The position numbers and the translations under genes were made by a program. DNA of 64,000 bases from Kitasatospora gansuensis. GTDB taxonomy: Bacteria; Actinomycetota; Actinomycetes; Streptomycetales; Streptomycetaceae. Below are positions 43,164 to 51,079 of this stretch, piece after piece (the first letter of the stretch is position 1; each line of letters opens with the position of its first letter). Location of the stretch: NCBI RefSeq assembly GCF_014203705.1, contig NZ_JACHJR010000001.1:1426001-1490000 (forward strand), in the 5' to 3' direction. The notes beneath the pieces were generated by a model, which was not told where the DNA came from, did no database searches, and saw only the letters and a list, made by a program, of their open reading frames with translations.

Positions 43164-44171
43164 ATGAACACCACCCCCGCCCGCACCCGCCTCGGCAGCA
43201 CGGGCCCGGAGACTTCCGCGCTCGGCCTCGGCCTGATGGGCATGTCCGACCTGTACGGCCCGGCCGACGAGGCCGAGTCGATCGCCACCGTCCACGCGGC
43301 CCTCGACGCCGGCGTGACCCTGATGGACACCGGCGACTTCTACGGCATGGGCCACAACGAGCTGCTGCTGCACGACGCCCTGCGCGGCCGCGACCGCGAG
43401 TCGGTGCAGATCAGCGTCAAGTTCGGCGCCCAGCGCGGCCCGGACCGCAGCTGGCTCGGCTACGCTGCGGACCCGGCCGCCACCAAGACCGCGCTCGCCT
43501 ACACGCTGCGCCGCCTGCGCACCGACTACATCGACGTCTACCGCCCGGCCCGGCTCGACCCGAACGTGCCGATCGAGGAGACCGTCGGCGCGATCGCCGA
43601 GCTGGTGAAGGCCGGGTACGTCCGGCACATCGGCCTCTCCGAGGTCGGCGCCGACACCCTGCGGCGGGCCGCCGCCGTGCACCCGATCAGCGACCTGCAG
43701 ATCGAGTACTCGCTGATCTCCCGCGGCATCGAGGCCGAAATCCTGCCCACCGCCCGCGAGTTGGGCATCGGCGTGACCGCGTACGGAGTGCTCTCGCGCG
43801 GCCTGCTCAGTGGCCACTGGCAGAGCGACCGGGAGATCGCGGCCACCGACTTCCGCGGCTTCAGCCCGCGTTTCCAGGGCGAGAACCTGACCCACAACCT
43901 GAGCCTGGTCGAGGCCCTGCGGGCGATCGCCGAGGCCAAGGGCGCCAGCGTCGCCCAGATCGCCATCGCCTGGGTCGCCTCGCGCGGCTCGGACATCGTG
44001 CCGCTGGTCGGCGCCCGCCGCCGGGACCGGCTGGCCGAGGCGCTCGGGTCGCTGGACGTGCAGCTCACCGAGGGCGAGCTGGCGGCCATCGAGGCGGCCG
44101 TCCCGGCCGGGTCCGCCGCCGGGGACAGGTACGCTGCGGCACAGATGGCCCACCTCGACAGCGAGCACTGA
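43164..44171 (+). CDS. aldo/keto reductase
   Basis: A 335-residue TIM-barrel NADP oxidoreductase. Asp in LMDTGDFYGMGHNE with Tyr, then Lys in SVKFGAQ, and RHIGLSEVGADTLRRA, are the usual catalytic and barrel segments; the normal His of the tetrad is not at its usual place (YRPARLDP). The C-terminal cofactor part is PLVGARRRDRLAEAL. It reduces aldehydes or ketones; physiological substrate unknown. ATG 43164 has GGAG 9 bases upstream. It is 31 bp upstream of tetR, forming a probable two-gene operon. Confidence 0.92.
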   Translation: MNTTPARTRLGSTGPETSALGLGLMGMSDLYGPADEAESIATVHAALDAGVTLMDTGDFYGMGHNELLLHDALRGRDRESVQISVKFGAQRGPDRSWLGYAADPAATKTALAYTLRRLRTDYIDVYRPARLDPNVPIEETVGAIAELVKAGYVRHIGLSEVGADTLRRAAAVHPISDLQIEYSLISRGIEAEILPTARELGIGVTAYGVLSRGLLSGHWQSDREIAATDFRGFSPRFQGENLTHNLSLVEALRAIAEAKGASVAQIAIAWVASRGSDIVPLVGARRRDRLAEALGSLDVQLTEGELAAIEAAVPAGSAAGDRYAAAQMAHLDSEH

Positions 44172-44202
44172 CCCCGCCGTCGGCCCGAACCAGAGGAAGA
44201 CC

Positions 44203-44796
44203 GTGACCAGCGACAGTGCCCTGACCTCCGAGCAGATCCTCAGCGCCGCCGAGGACGTGCTGCGGCGGTTCGGGCCCGCCAAGGCCACGGTGGTGGACAT
44301 CGCCCGCGCGCTCGGGGTCAGCCACGGCAGCGTCTACCGGCACTTCCCCAGCAAGGCGGCGCTCCGCGAGGCCGTCACCCAGCGCTGGCTGGACCAGGCG
44401 CACCAGGCCCTGTCCGCGATCAGCACCCAGCCGGGCCCGGCCCCCGAGCGGCTGCACAACTGGCTGGCCACCCTGTTCGCGGCCAAGCGCCGCAAGGCCC
44501 TGGAGGACCCCGAGATGTTCGCCACCTACCTCACCCTGGTCGGCGAACTCTCCAACACCGTCGAGGCCCACATCGACACCCTGGTCTCCCAGATCGCCGC
44601 CATCCTCGAAGACGGCATCCGCCAGGGCGAGTTCCGCCCCACCGACCCCGCCACCACCGCCCGCGCGGTCTTCCAGGCCACCGCCCACTTCCACGACCCG
44701 GCCCACGCCACCGAGTGGTCCGACCCGCGCAGCGAGACCGACTTCGAGGCCCTCTGGTCCCTCCTCCTGACCGGCCTGAGCAGCAGCACGGCCTGA
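44203..44796 (+). CDS. TetR-family regulator of the reductase operon
   Basis: A 197-residue repressor. The helix-turn-helix is ATVVDIARALGVSHGSVYRHFPSKAALREAV. It is 31 bp after the aldo/keto reductase stop and probably co-transcribed, so it would repress its own operon at the TGACAGAT inverted repeat. Start GTG 44203. The C-terminal ligand domain gives no clue to the effector, which may be an aldehyde, quinone or dye-like compound. Confidence 0.92.
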   Translation: MTSDSALTSEQILSAAEDVLRRFGPAKATVVDIARALGVSHGSVYRHFPSKAALREAVTQRWLDQAHQALSAISTQPGPAPERLHNWLATLFAAKRRKALEDPEMFATYLTLVGELSNTVEAHIDTLVSQIAAILEDGIRQGEFRPTDPATTARAVFQATAHFHDPAHATEWSDPRSETDFEALWSLLLTGLSSSTA

Positions 44797-44870
44797 GCGA
44801 AACCCGGTCGCGCCCGGACGGACTCAACGGCGAGGATGGCGGCTCCCGTTGAGACCCGAGGAGAACGATC

Positions 44871-45782
44871 ATGCGCCCCGCCCACGACAGCCTGCACGGC
44901 CTCGCCCTCGGCGACGCCTTCGGTGACCGCTGGTTCCAGCTCACCCCGGGCGAGGCGGACGTGGAGCTGACGGGCCGCCGGGTACGGCCCGCGCCGTGGC
45001 ACTGGACCGACGACACCGCGATGGCGCTGGTGCTGTTCCGGCACCTGACAGCGCACGGCGAGGTCCGGCCCGACCTGCTGGCGGCCGAGTTCGCGCTCGA
45101 GTACACGGTGGACCCGGGTCGCAAGTACGGGCCCTCGATGCACCAGGTGCTCCGGCAGATCGACGCGGGCGCCGACTGGCGCGCCGTCACCTCGGAGATG
45201 TTCGGCGGGCAGGGCTCGTACGGGAACGGGGCCGCGATGCGGGTGGCGCCGCTCGGGGCGTGGTTCGCGGACGACCTCGGCCGGGTGGTGGAGCAGGCTC
45301 GACTGTCGACCCTGGTCACGCACTTCAACCCGGAGGCGGTGGCCGGTGCGGTCGCCGTCGCGGTGGCGGCGGCGCTGGCCGTCCGCGGCCGGGGCGGGGC
45401 GGCGCCGGAGCGCGCGGACTTCCTCGCCGAGGTGGCGGGGTGGCTGCCGGAGAGCGAGGTCAGGTCCGGGCTGCGGATCGCGGCCCGGTTCCCGGCCGGG
45501 ACCTCGGTGCGGCACGCCTCGGTAGTGCTCGGCTCGGGGCTGCGGATCTCGGCGCCGGACACCGTGCCGTTCGCGCTCTGGTGCGCGGCGGGTGAGTTGG
45601 ACGACCTGCCGGAGGCAATCTGGTGCACGCTCGGCGGGTGGGGGGACATGGACACCACCTGCGCGATCGCCGCCGGCGTGGTGGCGGCCAGGACCGGGCT
45701 CGGCCAGGTCCCGGCCGGCTGGTGGCGGGCCGTCGAGGAACTGCCGGGTCAGTCCCGGGAGTTGCCGAACACGATCCGGTAG
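44871..45782 (+). CDS. ADP-ribosylglycohydrolase family protein
   Basis: A 303-residue helical metallo-enzyme of the DraG/ARH type. GLALGDAFGDRW opens the fold; WTDDTAMAL is the first metal-binding motif, and GGWGDMDTTCAIAAG is the second with the conserved Asp pair. YGNGAAMRVAPLG is the third signature. It removes ADP-ribose from proteins or O-acetyl-ADP-ribose. ATG 44871 follows GAGGAGAACG at good spacing. Its end overlaps the convergent GlsB-like gene by 34 bp. Confidence 0.93.
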   Translation: MRPAHDSLHGLALGDAFGDRWFQLTPGEADVELTGRRVRPAPWHWTDDTAMALVLFRHLTAHGEVRPDLLAAEFALEYTVDPGRKYGPSMHQVLRQIDAGADWRAVTSEMFGGQGSYGNGAAMRVAPLGAWFADDLGRVVEQARLSTLVTHFNPEAVAGAVAVAVAAALAVRGRGGAAPERADFLAEVAGWLPESEVRSGLRIAARFPAGTSVRHASVVLGSGLRISAPDTVPFALWCAAGELDDLPEAIWCTLGGWGDMDTTCAIAAGVVAARTGLGQVPAGWWRAVEELPGQSRELPNTIR

Positions 45783-46015
45783 CCGACCAGCAGGACGAAG
45801 GCGCCGGCGATGGCGGCGATCCAGGTGGCCGGGTCGTAGAAGCTGGCGGTCACCGGGCGGTTCAGCAGGGACGAGGACAGCCAGCCTCCGACGAACGAGC
45901 CCGCGATCCCGATCAGGGTGGTGACGATCAGGCCGCCCGGGTCGCGGCCGGGCAGGATGAACTTGGCGATGCCCCCGGCGATCAGGCCGAGGATGATCCA
46001 GCTGAGGATTCCCAT
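45749..46015 (-). CDS. GlsB/YeaQ/YmgE-family small membrane protein
   Basis: An 88-residue protein of three membrane helices: LSWIILGLIAGGIAKFILPGRDPGGLIVTTLIGIAGSFVGGWLS is typical of the transglycosylase-associated YeaQ/YmgE family. These are general-stress proteins of unknown mechanism. Start ATG 46015. It is convergent with the ADP-ribosylglycohydrolase gene and divergent from the cysteine leader peptide. Confidence 0.92.
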   Translation of the reverse strand: MGILSWIILGLIAGGIAKFILPGRDPGGLIVTTLIGIAGSFVGGWLSSSLLNRPVTASFYDPATWIAAIAGAFVLLVGYRIVFGNSRD

Positions 46016-46076
46016 AGTGCTGTTCCTGCCCTTCCCCTCACCCGCCCATGCGTGTGCGGTGTCGGAGTGCAGGACG

Positions 46077-46119
46077 CAGGTGGCCGCCCACCCGGTTGCG
46101 CCGGGCGGGCGACCACCTG
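46077..46119. promoter_or_regulatory. imperfect hairpin between glsB-like gene and cysteine leader
   Basis: CAGGTGG...CCGG with CCGG...CCACCTG can form a stem of about 18 pairs with small bulges around a short loop. It lies just upstream of the leader's -35 box, so it is either an operator or a transcript element of the divergent gene. Confidence 0.35.
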
Positions 46120-46130
46120 CTGGTACACGC

Positions 46131-46159
46131 TTGACGCGGCCGCCCCGCACCGTCAGGAT
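46131..46159 (+). promoter_or_regulatory. leaderless promoter of the cysteine leader
   Basis: TTGACG (46131-46136) and CAGGAT (46154-46159) are separated by exactly 17 bases. The ATG of the leader peptide begins 7 bases after the -10 box, the usual position of the transcription start. This predicts a leaderless mRNA that starts at the peptide's ATG. Confidence 0.8.
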
Positions 46160-46165
46160 CACCCC

Positions 46166-46243
46166 ATGGACACCGGCACCACCCTCGTCTGCCGCCTGCA
46201 CGTCGATCTGCGACGCCAGGCGAGCGACATGTGTGCGTGCTGA
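46166..46243 (+). CDS. cysteine-responsive leader peptide (25 aa)
   Basis: The peptide begins MDTGTTLVCRLHVDLRRQAS and ends MCAC, with Cys at 9, 23 and 25. The LHVDLRRQAS segment and Cys-rich tail match the leader peptides placed before cysteine and sulfur genes in actinobacteria, and short Cys-rich leaderless ORFs act as cysteine attenuators in mycobacteria. The promoter gives no 5' UTR, and the Cys codons just before the stop would stall ribosomes when charged tRNA-Cys is scarce. The next 140 bases, with a 6-bp hairpin at 46282-46299, lead to cysteine dioxygenase. Confidence 0.85.
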   Translation: MDTGTTLVCRLHVDLRRQASDMCAC

Positions 46244-46383
46244 CGGTTCCACCTCGTTCCCTGTGACGTCTGCCAGGGCCTGAGCCGCCGCGTCGGCTCT
46301 GCTTCACCCGCCTGCTCTCTCACCCGACCGTCACCGTGCCGCCGCACGCGTGCCGGTCCGCTTCGGCTACCCCGAGGACCGTC

Positions 46384-46893
46384 ATGAGCCTTGATCTCGA
46401 CACTCCCGTGTCCACCGCAACCGCGCCCACACCCGCCCCGCTCTCCCCCGCCGCACTGCGGGAGATCGTCCAGACGGCGGCCGACCGACCCGGCGACTGG
46501 CTGCCCCGGGTCCGGCTCTCCGCCGAGGAACGCTGGTACGAGCGGCTGAGCCTGACCGAGGATCACGAGGTCTGGCTGATCAGCTGGCTGCCCGGCCAGT
46601 CGACCGGCTTCCACGACCACGGGGACTCCCGGGGCGCGTTCACGGTGGCACTCGGAGAGCTGGAGGAACTCTCCCTCGGCGGACCCGAACAGGGCCTGCT
46701 GGTGCGGCGGTTGGCGCCGGGCGCGGTACGTTCCTTCGGGCCCGATTACCTGCACGACGTACGGAACACCACCACAGGCCCGGCAGTCACCATCCACGCG
46801 TACTCGCCACCCCTGAGCGAGATGGCCAGGTATGAACTGCGGGCCGGCGGTCTGATCCAGACCGCCTCGGAGCGAGCGGAGCAGTGGTCTTGA
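46384..46893 (+). CDS. cysteine dioxygenase
   Basis: A 169-residue cupin. The iron ligands are His77 and His79 in STGFHDHGDS and His124 in DYLHDVRN, as in bacterial type-I cysteine dioxygenase. It oxidises cysteine to cysteine sulfinate in the cytoplasm, lowering free cysteine. ATG 46384 is in the region controlled by the leader peptide, so it should be switched on when cysteine is in excess. The rhodanese-like gene overlaps its end. The N-terminal 20 residues are a flexible Pro/Thr tail. Confidence 0.92.
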   Translation: MSLDLDTPVSTATAPTPAPLSPAALREIVQTAADRPGDWLPRVRLSAEERWYERLSLTEDHEVWLISWLPGQSTGFHDHGDSRGAFTVALGELEELSLGGPEQGLLVRRLAPGAVRSFGPDYLHDVRNTTTGPAVTIHAYSPPLSEMARYELRAGGLIQTASERAEQWS

Positions 46894-47339
46894 GCGGCAT
46901 CGACGATCTGGTGGAACGGGCCCGCGAGGGCGTGCACCGGCCCGGCCCGGCGGAGGCGTACCGGGCGGCGGCGGAGGGTGCGCTGCTGGTGGACATCCGG
47001 CCGGTCGGGCAGCGGGCCAGGGAGGGTGAGATTCCCGGGGCGCTGCTGATCGAGCGCAACGTCCTGGAGTGGCGGCTGGATCCGACGGGAAGTCACCGCA
47101 TCCCGCAGGCGACCGGGCCCGACCTGGCGGTGATCGTGGTCTGCTCCGGTGGCTACGCCTCCAGCCTGGCGGCGGCCGCACTGCGCGAGATCGGGCTGCC
47201 CCGGTCCACCGACCTGGACGGCGGCTTCGTGGCCTGGGCGGCAGCCGGTCTGCCGACCCAGCCGGGTGGGCAACCCTCGTACGACGAAGTCGAGCTGACG
47301 CGTGGTGACAGCACTGGTGAAGATCCGACGGATCACTGA
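46884..47339 (+). CDS. rhodanese-like sulfurtransferase
   Basis: A 151-residue single-domain rhodanese. Catalytic Cys87 sits in VVCSGGYASSLAA, the loop that carries the persulfide; GALLVDIRPVGQRAREGEIPGALLIERNVLEWRL is the first half of the fold. It accepts and transfers sulfane sulfur. The frame starts at GTG 46884; TTG 46890 would give a 4-base overlap with the dioxygenase stop. The neighbouring dioxygenase and leader point to sulfur or persulfide homeostasis. Confidence 0.9.
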   Translation: MVLSGIDDLVERAREGVHRPGPAEAYRAAAEGALLVDIRPVGQRAREGEIPGALLIERNVLEWRLDPTGSHRIPQATGPDLAVIVVCSGGYASSLAAAALREIGLPRSTDLDGGFVAWAAAGLPTQPGGQPSYDEVELTRGDSTGEDPTDH

Positions 47340-47468
47340 GGTTTGCGGTCATCCTGGTCCGGGCAAGCCATAACGTCTTCAAGATCCGTACCGACCGACC
47401 TGTTTGACGCAGCGGCACCGGACGCCACCGGCGCCCCGGCGCCGGACGACCCGACCGAGGACCCTGAC

Positions 47469-48527
47469 GTGATCAGATTCGACGGCGCAGCCAAGCGCCA
47501 CCCCGACGGCACGGTTGCCGTCGAAGGGCTGGACCTGGATGTGCCCGCCGGCCGGATAACCGTGCTGGTCGGCCCGTCCGGGTGCGGCAAGACCACCCTG
47601 CTGCGGATGGTCAACCGGATGGTCGAGCCGACCGGCGGCCGGGTGCTGCTGGACGGCACCGACGTCGCGGAGCTGGACGCGGCCAAGCTCCGCCGGGGCA
47701 TCGGCTACGTGATCCAGCAGGCCGGACTCTTCCCGCACCGCAGGGTGATCGACAACATCGCCACCGTGCCGTACCTGCTCGGCTGGGACAAGAAGCGGGC
47801 CCGGGCCAGGGCCGCCGAACTGCTCGACCTGGTCGGCCTCGCGCCGGAGACCGCCAAGCGCTACCCGTTCCAGCTGTCCGGCGGTCAGCAGCAGCGGGTC
47901 GGGGTGGCCCGGGCGCTGGCGGCGGACCCGCCGGTGCTGCTGATGGACGAGCCGTTCAGTGCGGTCGACCCGGTGGTCAGGGCCGGTCTCCAGGAGGAAC
48001 TGCTCAGGCTGCAGGGCGAGTTGAACAAGACGGTGCTCTTCGTCACGCACGACATCGAGGAGGCGGTCCGGCTCGGCGATCAGGTGGTGGTGCTCCGCGA
48101 GCACGGCCGGATCGCCCAACAGGCCGACCCGCACACCCTGTTGACCTCGCCGGCCGACGAGGGCGTGGCCGGTTTCCTGGGCCGGGACCGCGGCCTGCGT
48201 GGCCTGGGTCTGCGGCCCGCCGACGGCATTGCGGTCCGGCCACTGGCCGAGGGCACCGGGTACGCCGGCTGGCAGCTGGCCCTGGACTCGGCCGGCCGTC
48301 CGCTCGAATGGCGGCACCCGGACCAACTCTCCTCCCCCGCACCGGGGTTCAGGCCGGGGACGGACACCCTGCGGACCGCACTGGACGCCGCCGTGCTCTC
48401 CCCGGCGGGCGCGGCCGTGGTGCTGGACGCCCAGGGCCTGGCCGCCGGCACCGCCGACCGAGCCGCCGTCCTGGCCGCGCTCACCCAGCCCCAGACCGAC
48501 CAGTCCCGGGTGGCCGGCCGTGCCTGA
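47469..48527 (+). CDS. OpuC/ProV-type compatible-solute ABC ATPase
   Basis: A 352-residue ATPase. Walker A GPSGCGKTT, signature LSGGQQQR, Walker B LLMDEPFSAVDP, H-loop VTHDIEEA, and C-terminal sequence where CBS domains would be in full-length OpuA/OpuC ATPases; only loose similarity is visible. The family drives glycine betaine, choline, carnitine or proline uptake. I chose GTG 47469, which gives a normal family N-terminus; an open frame reaches 47343. First of four coupled genes. Confidence 0.88.
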   Translation: MIRFDGAAKRHPDGTVAVEGLDLDVPAGRITVLVGPSGCGKTTLLRMVNRMVEPTGGRVLLDGTDVAELDAAKLRRGIGYVIQQAGLFPHRRVIDNIATVPYLLGWDKKRARARAAELLDLVGLAPETAKRYPFQLSGGQQQRVGVARALAADPPVLLMDEPFSAVDPVVRAGLQEELLRLQGELNKTVLFVTHDIEEAVRLGDQVVVLREHGRIAQQADPHTLLTSPADEGVAGFLGRDRGLRGLGLRPADGIAVRPLAEGTGYAGWQLALDSAGRPLEWRHPDQLSSPAPGFRPGTDTLRTALDAAVLSPAGAAVVLDAQGLAAGTADRAAVLAALTQPQTDQSRVAGRA

Positions 48528-49191
48528 CGACGAACCTCTGGTCCGCTGGGACTGGATCGGCGACCACCTCGGCTACCTGGGCGGGCTCACCCTGGACCAT
48601 GCGGTGATGTCGCTGGTCCCGGTGCTGATCGGCCTGCTGCTGGCCCTGCCGCTCGGGCTGGTCTGCGCCCGCTTCCCGCGCCTCTACCAGCCGCTCGCGG
48701 TGGTCTTCAACACGCTGTACGCGCTGCCCGCGCTGGCGGTGTTCATGCTGCTGCTGCCCTACACCGGGCCGGGCAACCTGAGCACCGTGATGATCCCGCT
48801 GACCTTCTACGCGCTGGCGCTGCTGCTGCCCACCACCGTGGAGGGCATCCGGTCCACCCCGGAGTCGGTCCGGCAGGCCGCCGTCGCGCTCGGCTACGGC
48901 CCCTGGCGCCGGCTGGCCGCCGTCGAACTCCCGTCCTCGGTCCCGTACTTGGTGGCCGGGCTGCGGGTCGCCGCGGTCTCCAGCATCTCGATGGCGGCGA
49001 TCGGCGCCCTGATCGGCCGGGGCGCGCTGGGCTACCTGTTCATCGACGGGTTCCAACGCACCTTCACCACCCCGATCCTGGCCGGCATCGTGCTGGTCGT
49101 GGCGCTCGCCCTGCTGGTCGACCTGGTGCTGGTGCTGGCCCGACGGGTGCTCGCGCCGTGGGCGATCCGGGAGCAGGGGGCGGCGCTGTGA
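48520..49191 (+). CDS. OpuC-type ABC permease, first
   Basis: A 223-residue permease with about five helices and the coupling segment ESVRQAAVALGYGPWRRLAAVELPSSVPYLVAGLRVA. GTG 48520 overlaps the ATPase stop by 8 bases. It belongs to the OpuCB/OpuCD-type pair of glycine betaine/choline transporters. A second permease is coupled downstream. Confidence 0.9.
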   Translation: MPDDEPLVRWDWIGDHLGYLGGLTLDHAVMSLVPVLIGLLLALPLGLVCARFPRLYQPLAVVFNTLYALPALAVFMLLLPYTGPGNLSTVMIPLTFYALALLLPTTVEGIRSTPESVRQAAVALGYGPWRRLAAVELPSSVPYLVAGLRVAAVSSISMAAIGALIGRGALGYLFIDGFQRTFTTPILAGIVLVVALALLVDLVLVLARRVLAPWAIREQGAAL

Positions 49192-49865
49192 ACTGGATCG
49201 ACTGGCTGCACACCTTCTTCACCGCCCCCGCCCGGCAGAGCGGGCCCGACTCGATCGTGCACCGGCTCGCCGAGCACCTCGCCTTCACCGGCGAATCCCT
49301 GCTGTACGCGGGCCTGTTGGCGATCCCGGCCGGACTGCTGCTCGGCTACACCGGCCGCGGCGCCGTCCTGGTGACCGCGCTGACCGGTGTCACCCGGGCG
49401 CTGCCCACGCTCGGCCTGGTCACCCTGGTGGTGCTGCTGGCGGGGGTCGGCGAGAGCGCCGTCCTGATCCCGCTGGTGGTGCTGGCCGTCCCGCCGCTGC
49501 TGGTGGGCGCGGTGGAGGGGGTCCGGGGCACCGATCCCGACCTGCGGGACGCCGCCCGGGGCATCGGCCTGACCCATCCTCAAGTGCTGTTCCGGGTCTG
49601 CCTGCCCGCCGCGCTGCCCGCCCTGCTGGCCGGGCTGCGCAGCGCCACCATCCAGGTGATCGCCACCGCCACGGTGGCCGCGTACGTCGGCCTGGGCGGT
49701 CTCGGCCGCTACGTGATCGACGGCCTGGCACTGCGCGACTACCCCGCCGTGGCCGGCGGGGCGGTGCTCGTGGTGCTGCTCGCGCTGCTCACCCAGCTGC
49801 TGTTCGCCGGGCTGCTCCGGTACGCCCTGCCACCCGGCATCCGGCCCCGGCGCACCGTCAACTGA
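49188..49865 (+). CDS. OpuC-type ABC permease, second
   Basis: A 225-residue permease with about five helices; PDLRDAARGIGLTHPQVLFRVCLPAALPALLAGLRSATIQVIATATVAAYVG is its coupling loop. GTG 49188 overlaps the preceding stop by 4 bases (GTGA). It would form the heterodimeric channel with the first permease. The substrate-binding lipoprotein follows after 148 bp. Confidence 0.9.
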   Translation: MNWIDWLHTFFTAPARQSGPDSIVHRLAEHLAFTGESLLYAGLLAIPAGLLLGYTGRGAVLVTALTGVTRALPTLGLVTLVVLLAGVGESAVLIPLVVLAVPPLLVGAVEGVRGTDPDLRDAARGIGLTHPQVLFRVCLPAALPALLAGLRSATIQVIATATVAAYVGLGGLGRYVIDGLALRDYPAVAGGAVLVVLLALLTQLLFAGLLRYALPPGIRPRRTVN

Positions 49866-50013
49866 CCACTCATGACCGGCCGTCGGCCCTTGCTCATACC
49901 GACCTGACACTGTCATGCGTGGAGATCGTCATAGTGCCCGAAGCACGGCGATCACCAGGAGAGCATGGGACTGCGGCCACTCCACAGCCCATCCGAGTCA
50001 CGAAGGAATCGCC

Positions 50014-50928
50014 ATGACCACCCGTCTGCTCCGAACCGCCACGGCCGCCGCCCTCCTGCTGGGTGCCGCGGCGTGCAGCTCCTCCGGCGGCGACCCGCTG
50101 GCGTCCTCCACCACGTCGGGTGCCGCAGGCTCCGGCAAGACCGTGGTGATCGGCTCCGCCAACTTCCCCGAGAACGAACTGCTCGCCTCGATCTACGCGC
50201 AGGCCCTCAAGGCCAAGGGCGTCAAGGTCGAGGAGAAGTTCAACATCGGCAGCCGCGAGGTGCTCTACGGGCAGCTCAAGAGTGGTGCCCTGACCGTGCT
50301 GCCGGAGTACAACGGCGCACTGCTGACCTACCTGGACGCCAAGAACCCGGCCCTGACCGGCGGCACCGAGGCGGTCAACGGAGCGCTGGCCACCAAGCTG
50401 CCGGCCGAACTGACGCTGCTGGACTCCTCCGCCGCCCAGGACAACGACTCGCTGACGGTCTCGGCCGAGAGCGCCGCCAAGTACAACCTGAAGAGCATCG
50501 CCGACCTGGCGGGCAAGTCCGCCGAGTTCGTGATCGGCGGCCCGCCGGAGTTCAAGAACCGCAGCGAGCAGCTGCTGAAGGACACCTACGGCCTCACCTT
50601 CAAGGAGTGGAAGCCGACCGGCGAGACCACCGCCAACGCGATCAAGGACGGCACGATCCAGGTCGGCAACGTCTTCACCACCGACCCGAAGATCGTCACG
50701 CTCAAGCTGGTCTCGCTGGCCGACCCGAAGAACGCCTTCAGCACCCAGAACATCACCCCACTGGTGAACAAGGCGGGCGTGGACGCCACCGCGACCGCCG
50801 CCCTGAACAAGATCTCCGCCAAGTTGGACACGGCCGGCCTGGCCGAGCTGATGAAGAAGGTGGCGGTCGACAAGGCCGACCCGTCGACGGTCGCCAAGGA
50901 CTGGCTCAAGGCCAACGGCCTGATCTGA
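50014..50928 (+). CDS. OpuAC/OpuCC-type substrate-binding lipoprotein
   Basis: A 304-residue lipoprotein with lipobox LGAAAC (Cys21) and the OpuAC fold: VVIGSANFPENELLASIYAQALKAKG, GSREVLYGQLKSGALTVLPEYNGALLTYL, GGPPEFKNRSEQLLKDTYGL and NVFTTDPKIV. It binds quaternary ammonium compounds such as choline or betaine. ATG 50014 follows GAAGGAAT. The gap of 148 bp in front can hold its own promoter, so it may be expressed separately from the ATPase-permease genes. Confidence 0.93.
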   Translation: MTTRLLRTATAAALLLGAAACSSSGGDPLASSTTSGAAGSGKTVVIGSANFPENELLASIYAQALKAKGVKVEEKFNIGSREVLYGQLKSGALTVLPEYNGALLTYLDAKNPALTGGTEAVNGALATKLPAELTLLDSSAAQDNDSLTVSAESAAKYNLKSIADLAGKSAEFVIGGPPEFKNRSEQLLKDTYGLTFKEWKPTGETTANAIKDGTIQVGNVFTTDPKIVTLKLVSLADPKNAFSTQNITPLVNKAGVDATATAALNKISAKLDTAGLAELMKKVAVDKADPSTVAKDWLKANGLI

Positions 50929-50963
50929 CCTGACGCACCGTCCGCCCACAGCACGGCTGGCCC

Positions 50964-51022
50964 GGGCCGCCTGCCGCCCTGCGCCGCTCACCGAGCGGCT
51001 CCGCGGGGCGCGCAGGCGGCCC
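50964..51022 (+). terminator. long hairpin after the substrate-binding gene
   Basis: GGGCCGCCTG (50964-50973) pairs with CAGGCGGCCC (51013-51022), with further partial pairing (CGCCGCTC/GAGCGGC) around a short central loop. It separates the compatible-solute transporter from the next gene. Confidence 0.75.
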
Positions 51023-51079
51023 CGACTTCGGCGAGGTCGAAGCCCATTTCGCACACCTGAACCGAGGGGACCCACGCCC

